The notes under the pieces are model-generated. The model saw only the letters and a program-made list of their open reading frames with translations. It was not told the origin of the DNA and did not search any database. Source: Clostridia bacterium (GTDB lineage Bacteria > Bacillota > Clostridia > Christensenellales > Borkfalkiaceae). From it: a stretch of 34,428 bases of DNA. The stretch is from assembly GCA_021203845.1 (NCBI GenBank), contig JAJQAK010000097.1, positions 9,118 through 43,545 on the forward strand. The letters are read 5' to 3'. A program made the translations under genes and the position numbers. This document shows, in pieces, positions 1 to 9,541 of this stretch. Numbering within the stretch: position 1 is the first letter of the stretch; every line of letters begins with the position of its first letter.

Positions 1-1
1 T

Positions 2-238
2 TCCGACTACTATGCGAGACGTAACTTTATAATTGTTCCCGAAAAAGACGATGTTCCCGCGTTCATCGCGGCGAACGAGCTTGCGGGTACCAATCTTCTC
101 AAAATATACGTCTCGGGAAACGACGACAGGATTTTCATAGCGTCGGTCTTCGACAATCTCGGAAAGGGCGCCTCCGGGGCGGCACTGCAGAATATGAACA
201 TAATGCTGGGTCTCGACGAGACCTCGTACCTCAGATAA
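2..238 (+). CDS. argC: N-acetyl-gamma-glutamyl-phosphate reductase, C-terminal fragment (5' end outside window)
   Basis: Frame 2 reads SDYYARRNFIIVPEKDDVPAFIAANELAGTNLLKIYVSGNDDRIFIASVFDNLGKGASGAALQNMNIMLGLDETSYLR*. VFDNLGKGASGAA.QNMNIMLG is the typical ArgC C-terminus, and it lies directly before argJ. Confidence 0.88.
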   Translation, partial: SDYYARRNFIIVPEKDDVPAFIAANELAGTNLLKIYVSGNDDRIFIASVFDNLGKGASGAALQNMNIMLGLDETSYLR

Positions 239-249
239 AAAAAGGCAAG

Positions 250-1479
250 ATGGCAGTTAAAGAAATTGAGGGCGGCGTGTGCGCGGCCGCGGGCTTTAAG
301 GCCTCGGGGATAAACTGCGGCATCCGCAAAAGTAAGACAAAAAAAGATTTGGCGCTCATTCTCGCCGACGTACCGTGCTCTGTCGCGGGAGTGTTCACGC
401 AGAACATCGTAAAAGGCGCGCCTGTGGTGGTATCAAAAAAGCATCTTAGGGGCGGCTACTGCGAAACCGCGCGGGCGATAATATGCAACAGCGGCAACGC
501 CAACACCTGCAACGCGGACGGCATGGAGATAGCGGAAAAAATGTGCTCTCTTGTGGCGGAAAGGCTCGAAATCTCTCCCAAAGACGTTTTCGTGGCCTCC
601 ACGGGAGTCATAGGCCAGAGGCTCGACATAGCTCCCATAGAAGCGGGGATAGACGGGCTTTTCGAGGCTTTGAGTACAGACGGCAGCCGCGACGCCGCAG
701 AGGCTATAATGACGACGGACACGCACTCCAAAGAGGCCGCGGTCGAGTTCACTCTCGGAGACAAAACCTGCCGCCTGGGCGGGATAGCGAAGGGAGTCGG
801 GATGGTGTGCCCCAACATGGCGACGAATCTCATATTTCTCACAACGGACGTTTCGATAGATCCGGAATATCTTCAAAGAGCGCTTTCCAGGGATGTTAAA
901 AGTTCTTTCAACATGGTTTCCGTAGACGGCGACCAGTCGACGAACGACACGTGTCTTCTTTTTGCGAGCGGACTTGCGGGAAACGATCGAATACGCTGCG
1001 TCGGCCCGGACTACACGGCGTTTTGCGAGGCCCTGAACGCCGTCACGGTGAAACTTTCCAAAATGCTCGCAAAAGACGGCGAGGGCGCGACGAAGCTCGT
1101 GGAGTGCGCCGTTTCGGGCTCGGCCTCGTCGTACACCGCGAAACGCATAGCGAGGTCGGTCATAAAGTCGTCGCTTGTGAAGGCCGCGATGTTCGGTGCG
1201 GACGCGAACTGGGGTAGAGTCCTCTGCGCGCTGGGATACTCGGGTGCGAAGACGGACGTAAACAAAATAGATGTGAGCTTTACGTCTAAGGCGGGCTCGG
1301 TCGAGGTCTGCAGGGGCGGATGCGGAGTGGATTTTTCCGAAGAGACGGCCAAAAAAGTGTTGTCCGAAGACGAGGTGACGATAGAGGTGAACCTCAACTC
1401 GGGTAAATTCAAAGCAGTCGCGTGGGGGTGCGACCTCACGTACGACTACGTTAAGATAAACGGGGACTACAGGACTTAG
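250..1479 (+). CDS. argJ: Bifunctional glutamate N-acetyltransferase / amino-acid acetyltransferase
   Basis: 409 aa; KGVGMVCPNMATNLIFLTTD nucleophile region, GADANWGRVLCALGYSG motif; in arg operon. Confidence 0.95.
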   Translation: MAVKEIEGGVCAAAGFKASGINCGIRKSKTKKDLALILADVPCSVAGVFTQNIVKGAPVVVSKKHLRGGYCETARAIICNSGNANTCNADGMEIAEKMCSLVAERLEISPKDVFVASTGVIGQRLDIAPIEAGIDGLFEALSTDGSRDAAEAIMTTDTHSKEAAVEFTLGDKTCRLGGIAKGVGMVCPNMATNLIFLTTDVSIDPEYLQRALSRDVKSSFNMVSVDGDQSTNDTCLLFASGLAGNDRIRCVGPDYTAFCEALNAVTVKLSKMLAKDGEGATKLVECAVSGSASSYTAKRIARSVIKSSLVKAAMFGADANWGRVLCALGYSGAKTDVNKIDVSFTSKAGSVEVCRGGCGVDFSEETAKKVLSEDEVTIEVNLNSGKFKAVAWGCDLTYDYVKINGDYRT

Positions 1480-1483
1480 CGAA

Positions 1484-2332
1484 ATGGACAAAAAAGAGCA
1501 GGCGGAGTTTCTCGTCGAGGCGATGCCTTACATAAAGAAATACTTCAACAAAATCCTCGTGGTGAAGTACGGCGGGAACGCCATGGTGGACGACAATCTT
1601 AAGTCCGCCGTTATGAAAGACCTAGTCGTTCTCAACACCCTTGGAATAAAGGTCGTCCTCGTGCACGGGGGCGGGCCCGACATCACCGAAGTACTGAACA
1701 AAATGAACATGGAGTCCAAGTTCATAAGGGGGCTCCGTTACACGGATGCCGAGACCGCGGAGGTCGCGAGGATGGTGCTCGCGGGAAAGGTCAACAAATC
1801 TCTCGTCGATCTCATAGAGCGGAACGGAGGCAAGGCCGTGGGGGTCTGCGGACAGGACGGACACATGCTTCGCTGCGAGCCGGAGAGCAAGGATTTGGGC
1901 TTCGTCGGAAAGATAACCAAGGTGAACCCGCAGCTTATAATCGACCTTTTGGATAAAGGTTACATTCCGGTCGTGTCCACGGTGGGCTACGACAAGGAGG
2001 GGAACACCTACAACATCAACGCGGACACCGCCGCGGCGGCTCTTTCCGGGGCGCTCGGGGCGGAGAGTCTCATCCTTATGTCGGACATAAAGGGGCTCCT
2101 CGAGAAGAAGGAAGACGAGAGCACGCTCATTAAAAAGGTGTACGTCTCCGACATCCCCGCACTCGTAAAGCAGGGAATAATCTCCGGGGGAATGATTCCC
2201 AAGATTGATTGCTGCCGGGAGGCTATCCGCCGCGGTGTGAAGAAGGTCTTCATCACCGACGGCAGGGTTTATCATTCCATTTTGGTCGAGATTCTTTCGG
2301 AAGAGGGAAGCGGGACGATGTTTCAAAACTGA
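1484..2332 (+). CDS. argB: Acetylglutamate kinase
   Basis: 282 aa; VVKYGGNAM, LVHGGGPDI, GFVGKITKVN motifs. Confidence 0.96.
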   Translation: MDKKEQAEFLVEAMPYIKKYFNKILVVKYGGNAMVDDNLKSAVMKDLVVLNTLGIKVVLVHGGGPDITEVLNKMNMESKFIRGLRYTDAETAEVARMVLAGKVNKSLVDLIERNGGKAVGVCGQDGHMLRCEPESKDLGFVGKITKVNPQLIIDLLDKGYIPVVSTVGYDKEGNTYNINADTAAAALSGALGAESLILMSDIKGLLEKKEDESTLIKKVYVSDIPALVKQGIISGGMIPKIDCCREAIRRGVKKVFITDGRVYHSILVEILSEEGSGTMFQN

Positions 2333-2339
2333 CTGGTTT

Positions 2340-3542
2340 TTGAATCAGTCATTATTTTTAAATCGGACGGTAAGAGACGTGGACGTTAAAACGGCGGCAG
2401 AGCTTGACGAAAAATACATAGCAAAAACCTACGGAAGGTTCGATTTGGCACCGGAGCGCGGCAGTGGTGCGGAAATTTTCGACTCGGACGGCAAAAGGTA
2501 CATTGACTGCGGGTCCGGGATAGCGGTCAACCTTTTCGGGATATGCGACGAGAAGTGGAAGGAAGCCGTGAAAGGGCAGATAGACAAGATCCAGCACATA
2601 TCGAACCTTTATTATTCCGAGCCACAGATAAGACTCGCAAGAATGCTCTGCGAAAAGACGGGGGCTTCGGAGGTTTTTTTCGGAAACTCGGGTGCCGAGG
2701 CGAACGAGTGCGCGATAAAGGCCGCGAGAAAGTACGGTAGCGCCGCCGGCAGATATGAGATAATAACGCTTAAAAACTCCTTCCACGGAAGGACTATGGC
2801 TACCATAACCGCGACGGGACAGGAGGAGTTTCACGAATATTTCGGACCGTTTTTGGAGGGCTTCAGATACGCCGATCCTACGCCCGACTCGGTCGCGAAG
2901 TGCGTGACCGACAAAACCTGCGCGATAATGATAGAGACCGTGCAGTGCGAGGGCGGGGTCATAGACCTCGACGAGGACTTTCTGAAGTGGCTTGACGCTT
3001 TCTGTCAAGAGACCGGAATTCTTCTGATTGTGGATGAGGTACAGACGGGCAACGGACGCACGGGGTATCTCTACTCGTACGCGGAGTTCGGACTCCGTCC
3101 CGACATCGTCACGACCGCGAAGGGAATAGGTGGCGGACTTCCTTTGGGGGTGTGCATGTTCTTTGAAAGATGCGCGGGTGTTCTCACTGCTGGGACGCAC
3201 GGCTCGACCTTCGGCGGGAACGCCGTGGCGTGTGCGGGGGCGTGCAGCATAGTGGAAAGGCTGACTGGCGACTTTCTCGCTGAGGTCCGGGGCAAGGCCG
3301 CGTACTTCAGAGCCAATCTTTCCCGCATAAAAAAAGTGAAACGTGTCACGGGCAGAGGCCTTGTCATAGGGCTCGACTGCGACAACGGCAAAAGCCCCAA
3401 AGAGATGGCGGACGCTTGTCTTGAAAAAGGCCTTCTGGTTCTCACGGCACACGACAAGGTGAGACTATTGCCACCGCTCACGATAAAAAAAGAAGAAATC
3501 GACGAAGCTTGTAAAATATTGGAAGAGGTGATAGACATATGA
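2340..3542 (+). CDS. argD: Acetylornithine aminotransferase (start uncertain: TTG 2340 or GTG 2379)
   Basis: Class III aminotransferase motifs: YGRFDLAPERGSGAEIFDSDGKRYIDCGSGIAVNLFG, LLIVDEVQTGNGRTG, GTHGSTFGGN. Confidence 0.94.
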   Translation: MNQSLFLNRTVRDVDVKTAAELDEKYIAKTYGRFDLAPERGSGAEIFDSDGKRYIDCGSGIAVNLFGICDEKWKEAVKGQIDKIQHISNLYYSEPQIRLARMLCEKTGASEVFFGNSGAEANECAIKAARKYGSAAGRYEIITLKNSFHGRTMATITATGQEEFHEYFGPFLEGFRYADPTPDSVAKCVTDKTCAIMIETVQCEGGVIDLDEDFLKWLDAFCQETGILLIVDEVQTGNGRTGYLYSYAEFGLRPDIVTTAKGIGGGLPLGVCMFFERCAGVLTAGTHGSTFGGNAVACAGACSIVERLTGDFLAEVRGKAAYFRANLSRIKKVKRVTGRGLVIGLDCDNGKSPKEMADACLEKGLLVLTAHDKVRLLPPLTIKKEEIDEACKILEEVIDI

Positions 3543-4441
3543 GACATCTTTTGAAGCTCCAGGATCTTTCGAGGGAGGAAATCCTTTCGATACTCAACCT
3601 TGCCGACCAGCTCAAGTTCGAGCGCAACAACAACATCCGCAAGGAATACCTCAAAGGCAAAAAACTCGGAATGATTTTCCAGAAGTCCTCGACGAGAACG
3701 CGTGTCTCCTTTGAAGTCGGAATCTACGAGCTCGGCGGATACGGGCTGTTCCTTTCGAGCAACGATCTGCAGATAGGCAGAGGAGAGCCGGTGCAGGACA
3801 CGGCGAGGGTGCTTTCCAGGTATCTGGACGGCATAATGATAAGGACGTTCGAGCAAAAGGAAGTCGAGGACCTCGCGAAGTACGGCACGATACCCGTTAT
3901 AAACGGGCTCACGGACTACGCGCACCCCTGCCAGGTGCTCGCCGACCTCATGACGATACGTGAAAGGAAGGGAAGTTTCAAAGGACTCAAACTCGCTTTC
4001 ATAGGCGACGGCAACAACATGGCCAACAGCCTCATGGCCGGCTGCACGAAGGTCGGGATGGATTTCGCGATAGCCTGTCCCGTGGGATACGAGCCCGACG
4101 CCGAGCTTACCAAGTGGGCGGAAAAGAACGGTAACGTTCTCATAACGCGCGACGTAAAAGAGGCAATAAAAGACGCGGACGTGGTGTACACCGATGTATG
4201 GGCGTCCATGGGCATGGAAAAGGAAAAGGAAGAAAGAAACAAAGCTTTCGCCGGATACCAGGTGAACGCCGAGACGATGGCACTCGCGAAGAGCGATGCG
4301 ATGGTCCAGCACTGCCTTCCCGCGCACAGGGGCGAGGAGATAACCGACGAGGTGTTCGAGACGCACGCGGGAGAGATATTCGACGAGGCGGAAAACAGGC
4401 TTCACGCGCAGAAGGCCGTCATGGTACAGCTTCTCAAATAA
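3539..4441 (+). CDS. argF: Ornithine carbamoyltransferase
   Basis: SSTRTRVSFEVG, HPCQVLADLMTI, HCLPAHRGEEI motifs; ATGA overlap with argD. Confidence 0.95.
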   Translation: MRHLLKLQDLSREEILSILNLADQLKFERNNNIRKEYLKGKKLGMIFQKSSTRTRVSFEVGIYELGGYGLFLSSNDLQIGRGEPVQDTARVLSRYLDGIMIRTFEQKEVEDLAKYGTIPVINGLTDYAHPCQVLADLMTIRERKGSFKGLKLAFIGDGNNMANSLMAGCTKVGMDFAIACPVGYEPDAELTKWAEKNGNVLITRDVKEAIKDADVVYTDVWASMGMEKEKEERNKAFAGYQVNAETMALAKSDAMVQHCLPAHRGEEITDEVFETHAGEIFDEAENRLHAQKAVMVQLLK

Positions 4442-4458
4442 AACATTAAGGCATATAA

Positions 4459-5529
4459 ATGAAAAACGACAAAGTTTACATCACACTTCAAAACGGCAAA
4501 CAGTTCGTCGGCAAAAGGTTCGGCGCCGCGGGTGACGTAGTGGGCGAGCTCGTATTTGCCACGGGCATGATGGGGTATGTCGAGACCCTCACGGATCCGA
4601 GCTACTTTGGGCAGATAGTCACGCAGACTTTCCCCCTCATAGGCAACTACGGCAAGACACCCGACGAGGAGAGCGAAAAGCCCTGGGTCTCGGCGTACAT
4701 CGTGAGGGAGAAATGCGACGCGCCCTCCAACTTCAGATGTGAAAAGACATTGGACGAGTACCTTAATGAAAACGGCGTCGTGGGAGTATACGACGTGGAC
4801 ACGAGGGAGCTCACGAAGATTGTGCGTGAGAGCGGCGTCATGAACGCGGCTATCTCGTCTTCCCCCAAGCCCGACATGTCCAAGATTTCCGCCTATAGGA
4901 TAAAGAACGCCGTAGAGGCGGTATCGTGCAAGGAGATGAAATGCTTTGGCGACGAAAAGGGAATTCGCGTGGTCGTCATGGACTGCGGCGCGAAGGACAA
5001 CATCATAAGGGAGCTCGTAAGCAGGGGCTGTTACTGCATGAGAGTGCCTTTCGACTACAGCGCAGAGGAAATTCTCGCTTTAAATCCGCAGGGTCTCATG
5101 CTCGCGAACGGACCGGGAGATCCCGAGGACAACGTCAAAACCATTGAGACCATAAGAAAGCTCGCGGGGAAGCTTCCCATATTCGGGATATGCCTAGGAC
5201 ACCAGCTTTTCGCGCTCGCCATGGGCGGGAAGACCAAGAAGATGAAGTACGGGCACAGGGGAGTGAACCAGCCCGTCAAAAACGTCGAGACGGGCAGGGT
5301 TTACATCTCCTCCCAGAATCACGGCTACGAAGTCATATCTTCGTCCGTGCCGACGGGGAAGCTTTCCTACATAAACGCCAACGACGGCACGTGCGAGGGC
5401 TTCGACTACCCCGACATCAACGCGTACACCGTGCAGTTCCACCCGGAAGCCTGCGGCGGTCCGCACGACACGGAGTTTTTGTTCGACAAATTCATACTCA
5501 ACATAAAAGAGGGGGTCTACCATGCCTAA
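4459..5529 (+). CDS. carA: Carbamoyl-phosphate synthase small (glutaminase) subunit
   Basis: GVYDVDTRELTKIVRESG, FGICLGHQLFALAMGG and QFHPEACGGPHDTEFLFD glutaminase motifs. Confidence 0.96.
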   Translation: MKNDKVYITLQNGKQFVGKRFGAAGDVVGELVFATGMMGYVETLTDPSYFGQIVTQTFPLIGNYGKTPDEESEKPWVSAYIVREKCDAPSNFRCEKTLDEYLNENGVVGVYDVDTRELTKIVRESGVMNAAISSSPKPDMSKISAYRIKNAVEAVSCKEMKCFGDEKGIRVVVMDCGAKDNIIRELVSRGCYCMRVPFDYSAEEILALNPQGLMLANGPGDPEDNVKTIETIRKLAGKLPIFGICLGHQLFALAMGGKTKKMKYGHRGVNQPVKNVETGRVYISSQNHGYEVISSSVPTGKLSYINANDGTCEGFDYPDINAYTVQFHPEACGGPHDTEFLFDKFILNIKEGVYHA

Positions 5530-8500
5530 GCGTGAGGATATAAAGAAGGTTCTTGTCATAGGCTCCGGCCCCATCGTCATCGGCCAGGCGGCGGAGTTCG
5601 ACTACGCCGGAACGCAGGCGTGCAGAGTTTTAAAGGACGCTGGGGTGAACGTCGTGCTTTGCAACTCCAACCCCGCCACGATAATGACCGACGAGGCGCT
5701 CGCGGACGAGATATATCTCGAGCCGCTCACCGAGGACACTCTCGAGAGGATAATCATAAAGGAGCAGCCCGACAGCGTGCTCGCCTCGCTCGGCGGGCAG
5801 ACAGGTCTCACGCTCGGGTGCAAACTCGCAAAGAGCGGATTTTTGGATGAGCACGGAGTGAAGCTTATAGGCGTAAACCTCGACTCCATAGACCGCGCCG
5901 AGGACCGGGAGCTTTTCAAAGAGACGATGGAAAAAATCCACCAGCCCGTCGTGCCCTCTGACATCGCGAACACCGTGGAAGGTTGCATAGAGGTGGCAGA
6001 AAGGATAGGCGGATATCCAGTCATCGTCCGTCCCGCGTACACTCTGGGCGGTGCCGGCGGCGGGGTCGCGTGGACCGAGGAAGACCTCCGACTCATCGCC
6101 CACAACGGACTCATGCTCTCGCCCATAACGCAGGTTCTCATAGAAAAATATATAGGCGGCTGGAAGGAGATAGAGTTCGAGGTGCTCCGTGACGGCGCGG
6201 GGAACGTCCTCACGGTCTGCTCCATGGAAAACTTCGATCCCGTGGGAATCCACACGGGCGATTCCATAGTAATTGCCCCCGCGGTGACGCTTTCCGACAA
6301 GGAATACCAGATGCTGAGAACCGCGTCTCTCGACATAATAACCGAGCTCAAGATTGAGGGCGGGTGCAACATACAGTTCGCACTCAATCCGGAGTCTTTC
6401 GAGTACTCCGTCATAGAGGTGAATCCGAGAGTGTCGCGCTCGTCGGCACTTGCGTCGAAGGCCACGGGGTATCCCATAGCCAAGGTCGCCGCGAAGATTG
6501 CCCTCGGCTACACTTTGGACGAGATAAGAAACGACGTCACGGGGAAGACCTTCGCGTGCTTCGAGCCGACTCTCGACTACGTCGTGGTAAAACTTCCCAA
6601 GTGGCCCTTCGACAAGTTCCTTTACGCGGGGCACGGTTTGGGTTCCCGCATGAAGGCCACGGGCGAGGTCATGGCGATAGGCACGAGCTTCGAGATGGCG
6701 ATAATGAAGGCGGTGAGAGGTGCGGAAATAAACCTCGGCACTCTCAACATGCCCAAGATGAAGGATTTCACTACGGAGGAGATAGAGGAAAAACTGCACG
6801 AGCTCACGGACGAAAGGCTTTTCGTTGTCTTCGAGGCGCTTAAAAGAGGGATAACCGTCGAAAAGATTCACGAGATAACCATGATAGACGAGTGGTTCCT
6901 CTGTAAGCTTTTGAATCTCATAGCCTATGAAAACGAGATAGCGGGCATAAAGATAACTTCCGATCAGTACCTTCGCGGGAAAAAGCTCGGATACCCGGAC
7001 GCCGAGTTGGAAAAAATCTCCGGAAACAAAATTCCCGCCCACAGGAGAGCCGTCTTCAAGATGGTAGACACCTGCGGCGCGGAATTTTCCGCGGAGACGC
7101 CGTATTTCTATTCGACGTACGATGAAAAGGAGCACGACGAGGCCGCCGGATTCGTAAAGCAGAGCAAAAAGAAGAGAGTTATAGTCATAGGCTCCGGTCC
7201 CATCCGTATAGGCCAGGGGATAGAGTTCGATTACTCGTCCGTTCACTGCGTATGGGCGCTCAAAAAACTCGGGTACGAAGTCGTCATAATAAACAACAAT
7301 CCCGAGACCGTTTCGACGGACTTCGACACGGCGGACAGGCTGTACTTCGAGGCACTGACACCCGAGGACGTCCAAAACGTCATAGACATAGAAAAACCTT
7401 ACGGCGCCGTCGTGACCTTCGGCGGGCAGACGGCAATAAAACTTTGCGGATACCTCAACAAAGTCGGGGTCCGCATAATGGGTACGCCCGCGGACAGCGT
7501 GGACCTCGCGGAGGACAGGGAAAGATTCGACAAACTTCTCGAGCAGTTCTCCATAACGCGTCCCAAGGGGCTCACCGTCATGACCAAGGAGGAGGCGATA
7601 GAAGCCGCGGAGACGCTCGACTACCCCGTCCTTTTGAGACCTTCCTACGTCATAGGCGGGCAGAACATGACCATAGCCTTCACGAGAAACGACATAGAAA
7701 GGTACATGGACGTCATTTTGTCGCAGAAAATCGAGAACCCGGTTCTTTGCGACAAGTACATAATGGGGACCGAGCTCGAAGTCGACGCCATATCGGACGG
7801 CGAGGACGTTCTCATCCCCGGAATAATGCAGCACATAGAAAGAGCGGGCGTTCACAGCGGCGACTCCATAGCCGTGTATCCCCCTTACAATCTTTCCGAC
7901 GCCAATCTCAAAAGGGTTGTCGATGTCGCGATAGAGCTTACGCTCTCTCTTAAAACCAAGGGACTTATCAACATACAGTTTCTCATCTATCACAGTGAGC
8001 TCTATGTCATCGAGGTGAACCCGAGGGCGTCGAGGACCATTCCGTACATTTCAAAAGTCACAGGAGTCCCCATGGTGGATCTTGCGACGAAGATTATGGC
8101 GGGGCAGAAGCTCAAAAAACTCGGCTACGGCACGGGGCTCTATCCCAACTCGCCGTACGTGGCGGTCAAGGTCCCCGTCTTTTCCTTTGAAAAGCTCAAC
8201 GACGTGAACTCGCAACTCGGTCCCGAGATGAAGTCGACGGGCGAGGTTCTGGGGATAGGCAAGACCATAGAGGAGGCACTTTTCAAAGGGCTCGTTTCCG
8301 CGGGGTTCAACATGAACCAGCCCACGAAAGAAACCGGGATTTACTTTACGATAAACGACCAGGACAAGTTTGAGATAGTGAACATCGTCAAAAAGTTCGC
8401 GGATTTGGGACTCAAATTCTTTGCCACGAAGGGCACGGCTAACGTCATAAGGAGTCTCGGGCTTGAGTGCACCGACGTCGCGAGGATTTCGACGAACGAC

Positions 8501-9541
8501 GAGATATTCAAGCTCATGGACGAGGGGAAGATAGATTACGTGGTTTACACGGGCAAGACGGACGTCGAGTCCATAACCAACTACATCTCGCTTCACCACC
8601 ACGCGATACTTCTCGGAATCACCGTTCTCACGTCGCTCGACACGGCGAACGCGCTCGCGGACTGCATAGCGGGAAGGTACAATGAGTTCAACACGGAGCT
8701 CGTGGACATAAACAACCTTCGCACGGAGAAACTCAAGTTCAACTTCACCAAGATGCAGAGCTGCGGGAACGATTACGTCGTGTTCAACAACATGTGCGGG
8801 ATAATAACATGCCCGGAGTCCCTCGCTATAAACATCGCCGACAGGCACTATGCTATAGGCGGGGACGGGATAGTGCTAATAGAGGAGTCGGACAAAGCCG
8901 ACGCCAAGATGCGCACGTTCAACAAAGACGGGAGCGAGGGTGGCGCCGCGGCGAACGCAGTGAGGTGCGTCGCGAAGTTCCTTTTCGACAAAAAGATAGT
9001 TAACAAGACCACCATGACGATAGAGACGGAGTCGGGGGTAAAGACCCTGTACGTCAATTCCTTTAACAACGTTGCGAGCTCGGTACTCGTGGACCTCGGC
9101 AAAGTGGATTCCAAGGACGTCACCGAGATGAAGGTCGACTTTAACGGGAAAACCTACGACGCCGTTTACACGGAACTCGGATACCCGCACTATGTGGTTT
9201 TCTGCGACAAGGTGGACGAGATGGACCTTGAAGGCCTTTACAGACAGTTTGCCAAAAAGGTAGATTTTTCAAGGGACACGCTCGTGGAGGTCGTAAGGGT
9301 CGTGAACGCTCTCACCGTCAAGATGCGCGTCTGGGACAGGATAAACGGCGAGGTCACGGCCTGCGGGACCGCGGCTTCCGCGGTGACGGTTGCGGCTGTC
9401 ACAAAGGGACTATGCACCAAAGGCGAGATTATAACCGTCAAACTTCCCGGCGGAGACCTGTTCGTAAAATACGGGGAAGACGGCGGTGTCGAATTGGACG
9501 GACCCGTAAAACAGTCATACTGGGGCACACTCGAGATATGA
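5522..9541 (+). CDS. carB: Carbamoyl-phosphate synthase large subunit fused to a C-terminal DapF-like (diaminopimelate epimerase fold) domain. CarB including MGS domain ~5522-8730; DapF-like ~8731-9538
   Basis: 1339-aa uninterrupted ORF versus about 1070 aa expected for CarB. VLVIGSGPIVIGQAAEFDYAGTQACR and IVIGSGPIRIGQGIEFDYSSVHCVWAL give the two CPSase halves, followed by an MGS-like domain. After residue ~1068 it reads LKFNFTKMQSCGNDYVVFN...RTFNKDGSEGGAAANAVRCVAKF...GYPHYVVF...WDRINGEVTACGTAASA, which aligns with DapF along its whole length. Confidence 0.95.
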   Translation: MPKREDIKKVLVIGSGPIVIGQAAEFDYAGTQACRVLKDAGVNVVLCNSNPATIMTDEALADEIYLEPLTEDTLERIIIKEQPDSVLASLGGQTGLTLGCKLAKSGFLDEHGVKLIGVNLDSIDRAEDRELFKETMEKIHQPVVPSDIANTVEGCIEVAERIGGYPVIVRPAYTLGGAGGGVAWTEEDLRLIAHNGLMLSPITQVLIEKYIGGWKEIEFEVLRDGAGNVLTVCSMENFDPVGIHTGDSIVIAPAVTLSDKEYQMLRTASLDIITELKIEGGCNIQFALNPESFEYSVIEVNPRVSRSSALASKATGYPIAKVAAKIALGYTLDEIRNDVTGKTFACFEPTLDYVVVKLPKWPFDKFLYAGHGLGSRMKATGEVMAIGTSFEMAIMKAVRGAEINLGTLNMPKMKDFTTEEIEEKLHELTDERLFVVFEALKRGITVEKIHEITMIDEWFLCKLLNLIAYENEIAGIKITSDQYLRGKKLGYPDAELEKISGNKIPAHRRAVFKMVDTCGAEFSAETPYFYSTYDEKEHDEAAGFVKQSKKKRVIVIGSGPIRIGQGIEFDYSSVHCVWALKKLGYEVVIINNNPETVSTDFDTADRLYFEALTPEDVQNVIDIEKPYGAVVTFGGQTAIKLCGYLNKVGVRIMGTPADSVDLAEDRERFDKLLEQFSITRPKGLTVMTKEEAIEAAETLDYPVLLRPSYVIGGQNMTIAFTRNDIERYMDVILSQKIENPVLCDKYIMGTELEVDAISDGEDVLIPGIMQHIERAGVHSGDSIAVYPPYNLSDANLKRVVDVAIELTLSLKTKGLINIQFLIYHSELYVIEVNPRASRTIPYISKVTGVPMVDLATKIMAGQKLKKLGYGTGLYPNSPYVAVKVPVFSFEKLNDVNSQLGPEMKSTGEVLGIGKTIEEALFKGLVSAGFNMNQPTKETGIYFTINDQDKFEIVNIVKKFADLGLKFFATKGTANVIRSLGLECTDVARISTNDEIFKLMDEGKIDYVVYTGKTDVESITNYISLHHHAILLGITVLTSLDTANALADCIAGRYNEFNTELVDINNLRTEKLKFNFTKMQSCGNDYVVFNNMCGIITCPESLAINIADRHYAIGGDGIVLIEESDKADAKMRTFNKDGSEGGAAANAVRCVAKFLFDKKIVNKTTMTIETESGVKTLYVNSFNNVASSVLVDLGKVDSKDVTEMKVDFNGKTYDAVYTELGYPHYVVFCDKVDEMDLEGLYRQFAKKVDFSRDTLVEVVRVVNALTVKMRVWDRINGEVTACGTAASAVTVAAVTKGLCTKGEIITVKLPGGDLFVKYGEDGGVELDGPVKQSYWGTLEI

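Noticed and set aside
4198-4449. Arg/Gly-rich + strand ORFs in alternate frames (e.g. 4198-4449, 7252-7953, 12057-12389, 32063-32833)
   Set aside because: Out-of-frame readings of argF, carB, miaB and the aminopeptidase; low-complexity Arg-rich translation typical of a shifted frame.
5630-7993. 787-aa minus-strand ORF antisense to carB, and other long antisense ORFs (433-1491, 2358-3452, 3071-4405, 16733-17569)
   Set aside because: They are shadow ORFs opposite strongly recognised enzymes. Their translations are low-complexity, His/Arg/Val-rich and show no family motifs; they are a by-product of codon bias.
8752-8763. Separate dapF start at ATG 8752 (MQSCGNDYVVF)
   Set aside because: This would remove the first beta strand (LKFNFTK), and no clear SD precedes it. 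The simplest reading is a fusion, though internal initiation cannot be excluded from sequence alone.
9412-9537. N-terminal extension MHQRRDYNRQTSRRRPVRK... of the cysteine desulfurase ORF
   Set aside because: It overlaps the conserved DapF-like tail of CarB in another frame. The family N-terminus MIYLDNAATT begins at ATG 9538.
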